DNA from: Marsupella aquatica
Lineage: Eukaryota; Marchantiophyta
Assembly: GCA_973895155.1 (NCBI GenBank)
Contig: OZ316895.1
Coordinates: 7,812,001-7,876,000 of the forward strand
Length of the DNA: 64,000 bases
Direction of reading: 5' to 3'
In this document: positions 23,816 to 35,623 of the stretch, in pieces
How the letters are laid out: each line of letters opens with the position of its first letter
How positions within the stretch are numbered: position 1 is the stretch's first letter
Position numbers and translations under genes: made by a program
Notes under the pieces: generated by a model
Databases searched by the model: none
Told to the model about the DNA's origin: nothing
What the model saw: only the letters and a program-made list of their open reading frames with translations

Positions 23816-24082
23816 TTATTGAAGAAAAACGTGATTGTTCCCTTTGTAATTTTCAGGGCATTATTATTGAAGAAAACACACACTCAAGCTGTAGATCAAG
23901 ATTGTATTCAACTTTTACTAAAATTATTGAAAATAAAAATATCCAAGGTTTATTGAAGAAAAACGTGATTGTTCCCTTTGTAATTTTCAGGGCATTATTG
24001 AAGAAAGCACACACTCAAGGTGTAGATCAAGATTGTATTCACCTTTTTTACTAAAATTATTGAAAATAAAAATATCCAAGGC
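23816..24082 (+). repeat. 134-bp tandem duplication
   Basis: TTATTGAAGAAAAACGTGAT starts copies at 23816 and 23950. Each contains TTCCCTTTGTAATTTTCAGG, AAGAAA(A/G)CACACACTCAAG and TGTAGATCAAGATTGTATTC, and ends AAAATATCCAAGG. The copies differ by small indels. Confidence 0.88.
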
Positions 24083-24178
24083 CTTTCAGTGTATTAAGTT
24101 CTTCTTACCAGAGCATTATGTACAATCATAGCTCCTCAAAAACTGAACTGAAGCTTTTTTGTTGGGGTTCGGGCGGGT

Positions 24179-24340
24179 GGGATCTGGGGCATTATATCCC
24201 CAATTCCCTGTAAACAAGATTATCCTGTTCACAGAAACCCTCCAAAAGTCGTTGGTATTGGGATCTGGGGCATTATATCCCCAATTCCCTGTAAACAAGA
24301 TTATCCTGTTCACATAAACCCTCCAAAAGTCGTTGGTATT
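24179..24340. repeat. 81-bp tandem duplication
   Basis: GGGATCTGGGGCATTATATC starts copies at 24179 and 24260 and both run to CGTTGGTATT. I see one substitution between the copies (CACAGAAAC versus CACATAAAC), so the duplication is recent. Confidence 0.92.
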
Positions 24341-25215
24341 TTCACCGAGGATTAAGGGCCATAAATTCCTTGCCAGCTTCCCTGACTTAAATCTTTGGTA
24401 TTGGCACCCATCAGGGCCATGACTACTGAACCATAAATATATGAAGACTCATAAGGAGAGTTTAGGATTAGTAACTCATGAGCTGTTTGGGGTTATAGGC
24501 TCTTACCCCCTTGGGCTCAAAAACCCTTGGGTTACACCCATAAGAGCACTCCCACCAGTCTGCCAAACCAAATATCTAGGACAGCTAATGGTGGGCTTAG
24601 CTCATGCTAGCCAAAATGGCTTCCCATGGTTCCCCTAGATCCTATACACACCAGCCCGGTCCCCTCTTTTTTCCCACTTCAGCCTAGCACTGCCACACTC
24701 AACAAGTGGGCCTGGTGAGGCCCTTGAACTCACATCCTGCCTGCACTTTGAAGATTTGATGTTGGCACATGATCCTATGACTGAAAATGGTTGAGACTTA
24801 ATTAAAATGTCTATGTTTGGGGTATCAGTCACACTTTCTTCTCCCACTCTATCAAACTCTTGTTATGTATAGGATAATGGAGGTCTAGTCTACTAGTCTG
24901 GGCTTACTAGTCTGTAACCATGTGACCAGAAAATAAAAAAAATCTAACCAGTTGTAACCAGGAAGCTTTACAGAGCTTTCTCAGGGCAGGGTTTAGGCTA
25001 AGACCCCTCCCAGACCTCCATTAGGGAGTCTCAAACCTTGGAGTTGCAGGAAAGAAATGATGCCTGAAACTATCAGTTTCAATCTAGGTTCAGGCCACTT
25101 TTCTCCTGGGAATCCCTCCTAGACTGCGACAGTAGGCAGAAAAGCAAAGTTTGAGATGCCCTATTATAGTAATAATTAGTTTCCAGAAAAACTTACTTCT
25201 GGGCAAGAGATTATG
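24341..25215. other. Intergenic, no recognised gene
   Basis: No convincing coding region. The segment at about 24757-24875 (AGATTTGATGTTGGCACATG, then CACTTTCTTCTCCCACTCTA) is a diverged copy of 25404-25522. Confidence 0.4.
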
Positions 25216-25525
25216 AGAACAACAAGTCCCTCGCAAATTGTTTGCACACTACAGAAAAAATTATGATTTGATATGGATACATCCCTAAAGAAAAAAATAT
25301 GATTTAATGTGGATACATGAGAATAGCAAGTACCTCCTAAAATGTTTACACACGACAGAAATTATGATTTGATGTGGGTACATGATCCAACGGCTGCAAA
25401 TGGGAAATTATGATTTGATGTGGATACATGATCCAAAGGCTACAAATGGTTGGACACAAATTCAAATGTCTGCGTTCGCAGATCGTGCACACTTTCTTCT
25501 CCCGCTCTGTCAAACGCTTGTTGTG
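25216..25525. repeat. Degenerate tandem repeats containing ATTATGATTTGATGTGGATA
   Basis: The motif occurs at about 25260, 25297, 25360 and 25406. The last two are each followed by CATGATCCAA(A/C)GGCT. The preceding AACAAGTCCCTC and GCAAGTACCTCC segments show a duplicated unit of about 100 bp. The tail (25404-25522) also matches 24757-24875. Confidence 0.75.
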
Positions 25526-27535
25526 ACTACAGAATGCGCTCCGGATGTTGGCTGATCCTAAGCTGGATCTGAGCTAGATAGGTACCCATGGATCGCTGCT
25601 AGTTTGTCGTCAGTTGCATTGTGTGGAATTGAAATGCTGCACGGAGTAATGGAAGAAAATGTAGCAAATGAGTTTGAGATCTTCAATTACCAGCAAAACA
25701 ATCGACATATGAATGGGATGGACATCATTTTTCGGTGCAGCATCTTGAATGTTTTGATGAATTCTTTGTGGTCAAAAGAATCGTACACAAGCAATATAGA
25801 AGCCAAATTATGCTCGTCCGTCTATTTTGACTCGGAGCTTGCTGGCGTTGGGAACTGTTTTGTGTCGATGCTCGTGTTATTTGAAGAATATTCAATCGAG
25901 CACGCCTATTTCACTAGTCAAGCGGTGTGGTTTTGCAGAAAGAACAAGTGTTTGGAGGTATGTGCTTAGGAACTGAACGTTATCTATGCTTACAGAGTGT
26001 GATCGTTGTTTTGTGTCGATCGACAATGATCTCATACAGGGCCTCACATGCAGGATAGTTCTGATTAATTTATTACATCACGAGGACGCAACTTTCCTGA
26101 GCGATAATCACAATTATGAACATCAATGAAGCTATCTGTCTTTGCAAAATGATTCATTATAAGAATTCGACAGGCGTCAAGCAAATCGGTCAAGTAGTCT
26201 CCATTCTTTCTGGCGGTCAGTGGATCGACCGTAGTGTCATTTACCGGTGCCTTCGTTTGATTGATGAGAATTAGTACGGTATATCAGTGGAATCAATTAT
26301 GATATATTTAACCACCGGCCATGCCATCAGGCATTCTTTGCCCGTTTTTGAAGCTTTCTGTTTCGTTTGTTTTGTTTCATTTTGACCTGAACAAGGACAG
26401 GAAGGTGGCTTAGTGATTCATAGATACCGTAGTAACGATCGCATTCATCCCTGCTATATTGCTCGAGTTTCCGTGTGCTCTTCGGTGCATTAAGTGGTCA
26501 ATTACAATTCCGTCAATAAATCATCTGTTTATTTCGCAGCAAACCGTAGGGCGGATACTAGCTAGGATGAACATGTTCTGCGAAGTACCATTGTTATATG
26601 GACTACCGCGTGGTCAAGAAGCTACTGTGTATGCATCGACCCAGCGACTGACACTAATGATAATTGTCATTCTGTCCATGTTCAGGTAGCCAAATAGCTC
26701 GGAGATTCTCGGCCCGATTCTCCGATAGAGAATTTGAATGGTCGTCAAGGGAATCGTTGTTTAAAATGGTCTCCATCAGACGAGCAAAGTCTCGACCGCT
26801 ATGTCGTTAATTGATATTCAATTGACGAGGTTCGGATCAGATATACCGTACTTCACCGTCTCCACCATTGCTCACCCTTTATTTTCTACTTTGGTAAGCT
26901 TTTCATTTGCTCAGTTTGACGTAATATGCACGTAATGTTGGCTAATCCTAAGCTGGTATATGTGGACATTCATCCCTATCAGATTCTTTAGTGTCCCTGT
27001 GTAGGTCGATTGAAAAGCTGCACACAAAGCAGATAGACTGAGGCGTAATCGGTCCAAGACACTGAAAGAACGATAACAATGTGGTGTTTTAGCAGCAAAC
27101 GAGGAATGCACTTGCTTTGGTAATCCTCGTGCGGTCATGGAATCCCTGCTGCTTTTTTTTCCGAGTACACCTTGTATCTTTTTGTTCCTTGCCTTCATAA
27201 TAAGATTGCGGTTTCGCTAGCCTTACGCTCTATCAATAATTACTTAACAACAAAGCACTCCAGGGACTCCATACAATCAATGATCGTTTGCAATTCTCAC
27301 TTTCGGTCATAAATTCGCAGATTGGTTGTAATCTTCTTGTGATCTTCGTATTATCAAAACGCAATCGATTGTTCCACTCTACGTTTTCCGCAGTGTGGAT
27401 CGCTGCCAATACAATTTTCTAAATTCTTGTAGATTAACGAGCGGGACTGTATGTACAGGGTCTGTTTGGAAGTAAACGGCGTCTTTTACTGATAACGAAG
27501 ATCTCAAACCATTGTCGAAGAAATTTACAAACTGT
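25526..27535. other. Intergenic, unassigned reading frames only
   Basis: The longest frame (about 25634-25969, plus, from an internal ATG) has no family motif and no supported splice sites, so I do not call it. TGTTGGCTGATCCTAAGCTGG at about 25545 recurs at about 26936 with one change. No RNA gene is recognised. Confidence 0.4.
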
Positions 27536-27655
27536 AGTCAATGTTACATCTATGTAGAGTGAATGAAGGACAGTCAATGTTACATCCTATGTAGAGTGAA
27601 TGAAGGACTTCATAAGTCAATGTTAGATCCTATGTAGAGTGAATGAAGGACTTCA
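27536..27655. repeat. Three tandem copies of a 36-42-bp unit
   Basis: AGTCAATGTTACATCCTATG then TAGAGTGAATGAAGGAC occurs at 27536, 27572 and 27614. The first copy lacks a C and the first two lack the TTCATA tail. Confidence 0.9.
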
Positions 27656-28135
27656 TGAAAATGACACTCCGACGGTATCTACAACTACATCCTATGGAGC
27701 TCTAATTACTTTATCACCCGAAAAACAGGCCGAGAAGGCCGCGACAGTATGGTCGACTAACATGCCAGCAGTATCAATTTCATTGACATCTCTGCTACAT
27801 CTCTTTCTAAGGCTCGATGCATATCCAATTGATATCATAATTATCCCCGCTAAGCTACCAAACGACGGTCCTTCATACCTCTTTGAATGACCAGAATTGG
27901 CGCTAACTACCAGTCGTGGCATTCACGACTGTGAGAAGCGAGGAAAATTAACAGTCTATTTGCTGAAAGCACCTACGGTGAACTCTGCGCGAGATTACTC
28001 AGCGCCACCTCACTTGCATTGCCCGAGCAAGCCGCAGAAGCAGTTGAATGTCAGGATGGTCTTTAAACTACGGTAGTCGCCCAGAGACCTCTTCCCATGG
28101 TTGACTGATGGATGATTTGAAACATCGCAGACACT

Positions 28136-29191
28136 TCAAGATGGAGGTACACAAGTGAGCTTGGAGGGATCCCAGAGAGCAGGCATCAGGTACTTCCGTC
28201 CGTTGCTCCCATTGACGTTGTAGCTGGCTCCTGTTGTTGGATCCACCAACAGAGCACCGGGGTAGCCAGGGTACGAGCCCGCGCCAAATGTCCCAGCGCA
28301 AGCTGAGGCGCTTTCCAAGGGAGCGGACGCATCCCCCTGATAAAAACCATTGTTGAACGGATCTGTGGCAGTCCCGGCAAGAATGACGGCCAAATTGATC
28401 ACCATCCCGTCCATACCGACGTCTCCGTTCGGTGCCACCAATGGTGTGCCTTGGGGTCCGTAGCTGGGTTTGGCGAAGGGCCAAGCGCAGAGCCCCAAGC
28501 ACTCGGGGGAACCGGCGGGGTTTCCAACCCATGCGTAGGGAAGCTGGCGCTCGTTGGTGGTGCCGATGGGAAGAGTGGCAAAGTGAGAGGCGCACGAGTT
28601 CATGCAGAAATCCTGCACCATGACGTCGCTGGCTGTGAGCACGAGGTAGATGCCATTGGAGTCGGACGGGAAAGTCGCAAGGGAGTTGACAACCAGCGTT
28701 TGAACATCGGTCTCCGTAAGACTCGTGCCCGCCGTGTAGCTCACCGATGTCTCCCCTGCCAAGAACATTTTTGAAGATACCGAGCCCCCGACGGAATTCT
28801 TGTAGCCGGAGGTGAGATTCCACCAGCTGCTGACCGTGGGACCGGTTTCCTTGGACGAGAACGACGCGAAGAAGTCCGTGACGATAGATTTCTGGGCGGC
28901 GCTGAAGGTTCCGTACCAAATAAGATAGATAGGGATTCCTGCTGCAGCAGAGAGGATTGGCCCGTTATGGTAATTGAGGATAAGGGTCGGCGTTGGGACC
29001 AGAAATTTCAGGCTCCGACTCGCACCTAATTCCAAATCTAGCTCCGGCAATTGGTAAGATTTGTGTTGTTCGTCGAGCGGGGAAAGCAGGAAGCCCGGAC
29101 GAGCGGAAGCGTAATGGGACTCAAAGCACATTAGTAGGAGCAGCGACCCCACTGTTTGCCTGAACTTTAGCTGGTACGAGCAACTCGCCAT
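28136..29191 (-). CDS. EXORDIUM-like (PHI-1 family) secreted protein 1
   Basis: An intact intronless frame of 351 residues, ATG at 29189-29191 and TGA at 28136-28138. The N-terminus MASCSYQLKFRQ then a hydrophobic run (VGSLLLLMCF) and ASARPG is a signal peptide. The mature protein has the family landmarks LNYHNGPILS, IPIYLIWYGTFS, TDFFASFSS, LCAWPFA, APNGDVGMDGMVINLA, GTATDPFNNGFYQGDASAP and a C-terminal YLMPALWDP then CVPPS. The length matches plant EXORDIUM-like proteins (about 300-360). These are apoplastic or wall proteins linked to brassinosteroid and phosphate/carbon responses in Arabidopsis; their biochemical activity is unknown. It converges with the synthase gene and has a paralogue at 59248. 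The coding part is visibly more GC-rich than its flanks. The frame continues upstream of the ATG only with a TTG, so the ATG is preferred. Confidence 0.93.
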   Translation of the reverse strand: MASCSYQLKFRQTVGSLLLLMCFESHYASARPGFLLSPLDEQHKSYQLPELDLELGASRSLKFLVPTPTLILNYHNGPILSAAAGIPIYLIWYGTFSAAQKSIVTDFFASFSSKETGPTVSSWWNLTSGYKNSVGGSVSSKMFLAGETSVSYTAGTSLTETDVQTLVVNSLATFPSDSNGIYLVLTASDVMVQDFCMNSCASHFATLPIGTTNERQLPYAWVGNPAGSPECLGLCAWPFAKPSYGPQGTPLVAPNGDVGMDGMVINLAVILAGTATDPFNNGFYQGDASAPLESASACAGTFGAGSYPGYPGALLVDPTTGASYNVNGSNGRKYLMPALWDPSKLTCVPPS

Positions 29192-30765
29192 TTGATACAA
29201 AATTTGAGGTGCAATGCACAGACTCTCAATTGCACCACAAAGTGAGAAAGTAGCTTATGGGCAGGGTCGCGAATGAACGATCAATAGAATACAGGATAGC
29301 GAGATAGGAATGCGGAGAAGACACAGGGGACAATATAACGAAGGAAATTTGAAGAAAATAGGAGACTACGTTTTCCAAGCAAATTGTCAAGACAGTGCTC
29401 GCAGAAAACCGGGGATTGGAGGTTCCCAATTGTGAATCTGACGGCAACTTCCTATCGATGTCTAAGAGATATCACGGAGTCGCAACGCGAACACTGGCAG
29501 ATTGGTAGACCAGCAGCACTTGCTCACCGAATTTAGCTAATTTTGCTGTCACTGATCAATACAAGAGTACGCTGAGTTTAGAGGCGGGGTGGTATACTCA
29601 GAGCCGATTGTCCTGGGGAGAGTGAGAGACCGAGAAGTGTACCGACAGGAATCGACAAGCTACTACAAGTAGTTAATAAGGATTCAGTCGGAGCTCCGGA
29701 GGACGGTGAAGAGAACCACAGCTACGAGCTGGACGCTTGGAGTCTGACGTGTACTGAGAAAAGCCCGTGAGCTGAGTATTAAAGGAAACGAAAGGCTGCT
29801 ACATCCACTACTCTTCTGCAACGCTACAGACTTTGAGACCCACCTTGATTTCGAAAACAGTGTCCACGAGTGAAGAATGGGAAGGAGATGGCTTGGAATG
29901 GTCGAAGGGCAGGCCGGATATAAGAGCACGAAGGTGAGCAGTTCTTCGGACGTCACCTGGAGCTGACCAGGCAGGCCGTGCAACCTAGTGTAGAGGCTAC
30001 AAGCTCTTCGTAGGACGGGAAGACGGACTTCTTCTTGTGGCGGGGCCACGCTCAGTTACGGAACTTCCAACCTTGCCCCACCACTTTGAAGCTGTGAAGC
30101 TGTGTTACCAATGCATGATTGTGTTACTTACAATTGCAGCATTAGTGTCTAAGGGTTGCTTCATAAAAGACTTGGGGGCCCATTGCTTCTTTTCACTTCC
30201 AATGTAGATCTTTTAATGAGTTGAAACTGTTGGATTGGCTTTACAAGAGATGGGGCCATTCACGTATGATATCTCTGATTCTATTGGAAAGTACTGTAGT
30301 TGGCCCAAGTAAAGCCGAAGTATATTCTAATGGGGAGGGTTGTTTTGCCTAGAATTTTAGACCGCCTTGCCATTACAGTAGTTAACATTCATATCCTCTT
30401 CTTCTTCTTTTTGGGCCTCGAACCAGATGAATTCATATCCTCTTTTGACTAGTCATCTCAGAATGTTTTTATTGCTCAGCTCGCTTTTCCTCAACATTTC
30501 TCAAGGTAAGAGCATAAAAGCTGCTTTGAGCAATTATCTAAGGACCATGCAGACTGCTCCCCCCTCAGCATCACCTTGAGCCCTACTCTTCGCGTCCAGG
30601 TAATTTGCACACGGAAAACTGACACTGAGGTAATTAAGCAAAACACGCACTGATTTAGCAAAATAATTGGGTTTATCATAGGCTAGATAAATCCGTCCAA
30701 CCTGTGGGCACCTGCTATTGCATTTTGATGTGCAATTTACCTTTGATGTGCAATTACCGAGATGT
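29192..30765. other. Upstream region of EXORDIUM-like gene 1 and flanking intergenic DNA
   Basis: No second gene is recognised. A weak minus-strand TATA candidate (TTATATCC) lies near 29913. The region probably holds the promoter and leader of the gene at 28136-29191. Confidence 0.35.
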
Positions 30766-30810
30766 CTACTCTACTCTACTCTACTCTACTCTACTCTACT
30801 CTACTCTACT
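30766..30810. repeat. (CTACT)9 microsatellite
   Basis: Nine uninterrupted copies of the pentamer CTACT, preceded by GATGT and followed by ACCGTAG. Confidence 0.97.
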
Positions 30811-32230
30811 ACCGTAGTTCTGAGACTTCGGCGGTCTTGAGAAGTGTTGCTGCTGTACAGACTGACACAAGTAATGTGCGAGGATCTAGAGGGCCCTAGC
30901 TTCAATTCGATGATTTCGGTGCATGCTCGCTTTTTGGCTAACAATGAGGTACGAGCTATTGTAGCTACCTTTGACACGAAGACTGTACCTCCCGGTACAC
31001 TTTGGCTACAACAGCTGCTACAAAGGGGACTCGACAGAGTATTGCATGGTACGGGGACTATGGTGGCAGGAGGATTGAGCCCTATGGAGCGATGTGGGCG
31101 TTCGTCTTCCTTCCGTTTGGATAACTCTATGGACGAGTACTTCTGTTGCAGATTACGACAGGATTTCCCCGTGGTCGACTTCTGCAACACTATTTAACGC
31201 ATATAGTGTGGGCCACACGATTTCTGTAGCCCTCCCAAAACTACTCTTCACTCCGTTAATCCAACCTGCCGCACACATTTTATGGGCACACTAGTGATGT
31301 ACACTTTAATACGTACCCTAGAGTTTTGAAACCGATGGAAGGCTAATGTAGTGTTGACCAGATTCCAACTTAGACTCTCTGAAGAGTTCGAGTAAAAAAA
31401 CATATCTTACTCATATAGGCCTCATTAATCAGGCTGCAAAATGTTTCCCGCCAGGGTTGTCCGCCATGGTTGTCAGCCTGTCCAAAGAGTGGTTGGCGTG
31501 TGCACTGTACTTTAGGGGCCACCATTTTGATTTGTCCCCTGGCACCTACAGCAAAAATATTCATAGCAAAAAATCCTTAACTGAAAGTTGCACAAATTGG
31601 CAAAACAATCATGGAAGACAGGAAAGTCCCAGAGATACTCTGTGCCGACCACTATCAAGACTGTCTGACCATGTCTGTGAGTTGCGGAACTCGACTACCT
31701 TACCACTTAACTTCAGCATTGCTGACTTTGACTTGAGATCTTCTATGGTCCAAGCCTCCAGAACGGTCATTCGGTGGGGACTAACTATGGGGAGACTTAT
31801 GGGCAATGAAGTGTTGCACTAGCAAAAGCAATGCACTGAGCTGGTGGCATACACAAAAGACTTAGACTCGCATTGAGAGCTGGTCGGGTCATGGGAAGGG
31901 CTGATCTCAAGGGGGACCGTCCGGACTTTGACCTTTGAAGGCTTGAATGAAAGCTCTTCATGAGCCCAAGGCCAAAGAAGTTTACAACGCGGCTCGAGTG
32001 TAGCCATTTGGGACCCTTGATTGACAACAAGTTCTGGGGGCCTCGCTGGGGGCCGGGCATGAGCACTGTGTTGGCCCGATCACAACGGCTAAGACACTCC
32101 ACCTGCAAATGTCTAAGTTATGGGCATAACAAGTTAATTGCGTGCCCATGACATGAAGTTGGAATCAAGGTTGAGGACCAAATATAGGGGACCAATTAAA
32201 GTTGGCCCAAGGGTGACAGATCTCCATAAG
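30811..32230. other. Intergenic, repeat-like, no recognised gene
   Basis: No protein motif is found in the short frames here. A segment at 31324-31410 (GTGTAGTGTTGACCAG-like core) has a diverged direct copy at 35547-35623. Confidence 0.4.
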
Positions 32231-33160
32231 TATATATAACAGGAGTGGTGTCTACCTAGGGGCTAGGGGCGAACCCAAGTCATGAAGCATGGTGGTAGCG
32301 CTACTAAGGGGAAACGCCAATGAAACAAAAATGACAATAACTCTTGGAAATATCTTAGGGAGAACCTTCATCCTCTTGAGCTCATCAGGGTTTGGGAGTG
32401 CCTTTAGTTCTCAAGGTCTGCAGGGACTATCTTGCTCGCTTGCCAAATCCTGCTCAAATAGCAACCAGCTCGTGTTCAGTTTCTCACCAGAGCTTGGGTT
32501 GGGGAGAAAATGGCGGGGAAAATGGAGAGTAGACATGGGTGTTAAGGTTGAAGTGCATTTTCCCCCTAGACTCTCATCGGAGTTGGAGCCTTTTAAAAGA
32601 TGGTTGCTAGAGTCGCGACCAAACTGGTCCCGGCATTTGGGATATGTTTGGGACAATCCTCGGGACAAGCAAGCTATTTGGACCATGAGCATGTCTTGAA
32701 GGTACAGTAGTCAACTAGTGATGAATAGAAAGTGGGGAGGCTTGGGCGACACCTCGAGGGCGACACCCAGTAGCGGGGCTTGTTGGACAAACGATGGGTG
32801 TCGGTCTTAGCTTTTATTAGCTTATGGCAAGGCCATGTGGGCACGGAAGGTTCTATTTGTTGACCTACGTATTAATGATTGTTGAGCTTGAGGCAAGGAA
32901 ATGGTCTTGGGGATCCAAGAATGATCATGACGGGTTACTTACCAAAGCGTTTGGTTGCTTGTGCAAACAGTAGGGATCATTGAGCGACGATCGTGCTAAG
33001 GAGCAAGTGTGACTTCGTATAGGAGTTTCCGCAGGCAGTGATAGAGGCATTGAGTTGCTTGCTCGTGGTTCTGTGTAGGTGTTCGAGCACCAAGGGTACT
33101 TGGGCAAGAGTACTTGGTTTGGTGAGGGCATTGGGTGGCTAAGTCCACCACTTTATGCCC
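32231..33160. repeat. Long dispersed repeat, copy A
   Basis: From about 32306 to 33157 this matches 36783-37611 in the same orientation, with roughly one base in four different. Shared landmarks include TATCTTGC(T/C)CGCTTGCCAA, TTGCTAGAGTCG, TTGGTTGCTTGTGCA, TGACTTCGTAT-like and TTGCTTGCTCG(T/A)GG. It is preceded by a TATA-like GTATATATAAC at about 32234. It may be an LTR or another part of a large retroelement. No intact protein is encoded. Confidence 0.7.
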
Positions 33161-33557
33161 AAAACAAGGAGCCAAAAAGGATGGGTAATAAACTCAAACT
33201 AAAAGAATTTTAGCTCAAAAAGACCAAAAATTTCAACACACATTGACCTACCAAGCAAGAAGTGTGAACACACTTCTCATTTTTCCAGCACTTAAAAAAC
33301 TTTCTAAGGCAAAAAATGGTTGGATACAGATTTGTATTTGTGAGGCAAAAGCCTTTTTGATAGAAAAAATTCAAAGAAAATAACAATTGAATACAAAGGG
33401 GATCCGCATATCCACTTTTGGATCGAACGAGCATTTTGGATGCTCAAAAAGCCCAAGCCCGTGTAAGTGTCCAAATTTTATATTGCTTGTGTGGTCATTC
33501 TAATATATTGCTCGACTGTGGTTATCCCTAACCAACTATGGTCAACTCTAAGGCAAG

Positions 33558-33965
33558 GTGCAATTTTGTTGAAAGCATTTTTGGAATCGGCCGGAAAAAA
33601 CAGATACACGGTCAATCCATTGTCGTGTTCATATTGCATTTTTGCAGTCGATCGGAAAAGATGAATCCACCAATATATTCACTTTGGTATTCATGTTGTA
33701 TTTTTGGAATCATTCCAAAAAAATGGATGCATGGATCCAGTTTTGTATTCATATTGCATTTTTTAGAGTCAATCAAAAAAATGGATCCATTTTTGTATTC
33801 AAATTGCATTTTTTGGAATCGGTCGGAAAAATAGATCCACCGATCGAGTTTGGTATTCGTATTGCGTCTCTAGAGTCAGCCAAAAACAATGGATGCATGT
33901 CAGTATCTAGGTTGGTATTCATATTGCATTTTTAGAGTCAATTTTGGAATCCAAGATTGTATTCG
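33558..33965. repeat. Degenerate minisatellite of about 50-62-bp units
   Basis: GTATTCATATTGCATTTTT-like anchors recur near 33625, 33687, 33745, 33795, 33853 and 33915. Each is followed by GGAATCGGTCGGAAAAATGG- or AGAGTCAATCAAAAAAATGG-like sequence. There are about seven diverged copies. Confidence 0.85.
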
Positions 33966-34160
33966 GCTTGGGCTTTTTCAGGGTATTGGTTTGTAGGGTT
34001 ATCATTCGAGAGAACTTGGACTAAGTTGACAAACTACGTTAGGGGATTGTGGTTTCCTCAGAAGCATTTGCGTCTCGGGGTCCTCAATTGTTTTTTTCTA
34101 CCCATCACATGGGGGCCTCAATCCAAGGGGTGTCCCATATCATGCTCAAAGTTTTGGGGG

Positions 34161-34632
34161 AATAAACACCCTAAAAATTAAGTCAATAACCTTTTTTTAG
34201 GAATTGTTTTACCCCTAACTTAATGGAATATTCCAAGAATATTCTCATATTTGATTTAAAAAAACCCTATGATTCTTATTATTCTCAAAATTGGATTAAA
34301 ATAACCATACTGTTCTTCAACAAAAATTTAAAAGTATTTCACTAAACCCAATAAAAAACCCTATACTTATTCGCTCGTGATTTGGGTCGGAAGAAAAGAA
34401 GTGAGGACCCCGGGCCCATCACACAAAAATAAGTATAGGGTTTGTTTATTTGATTGAGAAGAATACTTTAAAATTTCTGTAGAAGAACATTAGGGTTTTT
34501 AAAAATTCAATTTTGAGAATTATAAGAGAAGATATGGTTTTAGAAATGATTTTTGTGAATATTTTTAGAATATTCCAAAAAGATAAGGGTATAATTTTTT
34601 TTTTCTTCTTCTGATTTTTAGGGTGTTTAATA
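34161..34632. repeat. Long inverted repeat, MITE- or foldback-like element
   Basis: Left arm 34161-34371 pairs with right arm 34428-34632 around a spacer of about 56 bp (34372-34427). The inner ends AACCCTATACTTATT and AATAAGTATAGGGTT are perfect. Further out, ATTCTCAAAATTG pairs with CAATTTTGAGAAT, and TAAACACCCTAAAAAT with ATTTTTAGGGTGTTTA. Weaker similarity may extend to about 34110 and 34690. No coding capacity is present. Confidence 0.88.
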
Positions 34633-35390
34633 GCTAGAAATGTCGAGTGTGTTATGAGACCCCCTAGATTTGAGTGGTAGGGGATTTTACTGAGGTGAAA
34701 TTATTGCTGGAATTTTACTGTTTTTACCCCGAAAGGTCTAGAAGAATCAAAATAACTTGCATTATTTTGGGCATGAATAACCAATTTGAATTGGAAAGTG
34801 GATACGACATATCTACTTTTCAGAACCCTTCTAAAGCAAAAGAGGTTGATTCTAGAGTTTTATGATGTTTTGGTTTGATGGCATTGAGATGCAAAAGTAG
34901 TGGAGATAAAGAGCTGTTTTTAGCAAACCAAAGATATTCCTCACCAGAATGGTTAGTGTAAATGGATTTGCAGATTTCCCTGCTTCAGCATTTTTGGACA
35001 GAAATTATTCATTCGGAATCACATATTGGATCAAAAATTGGATTCTTGCACCAAATTGAGTTTTTGCAAAAAAAAGGTGATTTCCACCATTTTTGGCAAA
35101 ATCAAAAGTACACTTCTTGGTAGCAGATCATATTTATTATTTGGTCGGTCAATGTGTTTCAAAAATGCCCAAAATGAGCCTAAAAACTATCCCTTTTTTT
35201 GCAAAATCTTATGGATGGAAACAATGCCCAAACTATGTTATCATTTTGAGCCATTAAATCAAAAAAATGGACCCAATTTTTTTTAATCCCCAGATTATCT
35301 ATTTTAATCTTTACAATCTACACTTGTCATTCAAGAGATCATTTGTCTTTTAACTAATTTATAGTTATAGAAAGATAGGGGTAGAAAAAT
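34633..35390. other. AT-rich intergenic DNA, no recognised gene
   Basis: Poly-T and poly-A runs and short frames without motifs. Nothing is recognised. Confidence 0.4.
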
Positions 35391-35480
35391 AATTTAATTT
35401 TTTTCTTCTTATTTTTAGGGTGTTTAATAGTTAAAAAAGTCAAGCGTGTTATGAGACTTACTTTAGAGTGAGGTCCCCAA
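35391..35480. repeat. Extra copy of the foldback element right end
   Basis: TTTTTTTCTTCTTATTTTTAGGGTGTTTAATAG and the GTGTTATGAGAC that follows closely match 34594-34660, the outer part of the right arm, in direct orientation about 800 bp away. Confidence 0.8.
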
Positions 35481-35546
35481 GGTATGTCAAAATGAATCAT
35501 GGATTATGATTTTTGGCATCATTCCTATTATCATTCAAAGTTTGGT

Positions 35547-35623
35547 TTTTGAAACCTATGAAAGGCAAGTGTAGTGTTGACCAGGTTTCAACTTGGACTC
35601 CTTTGGAGGAAAAAAACAATATC
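35547..35623. repeat. Short dispersed repeat matching 31324-31410
   Basis: TTTTGAAACCTATGAAAGGC, then AAGTGTAGTGTTGACCAG and TTTCAACTTGGACTC match the earlier copy with a few substitutions. Confidence 0.7.

Noticed and set aside
28068-28919. Long minus-strand frame overlapping the EXORDIUM-like gene 1 in another phase
   Set aside because: It is Arg/His-rich with no motif and is a shadow of the GC-rich real coding sequence.
32289-32699. 136-codon plus-strand frame
   Set aside because: It lies in a dispersed repeat whose partner at 36791 is only partly open. No known domain is seen and the frame is not preserved between copies.
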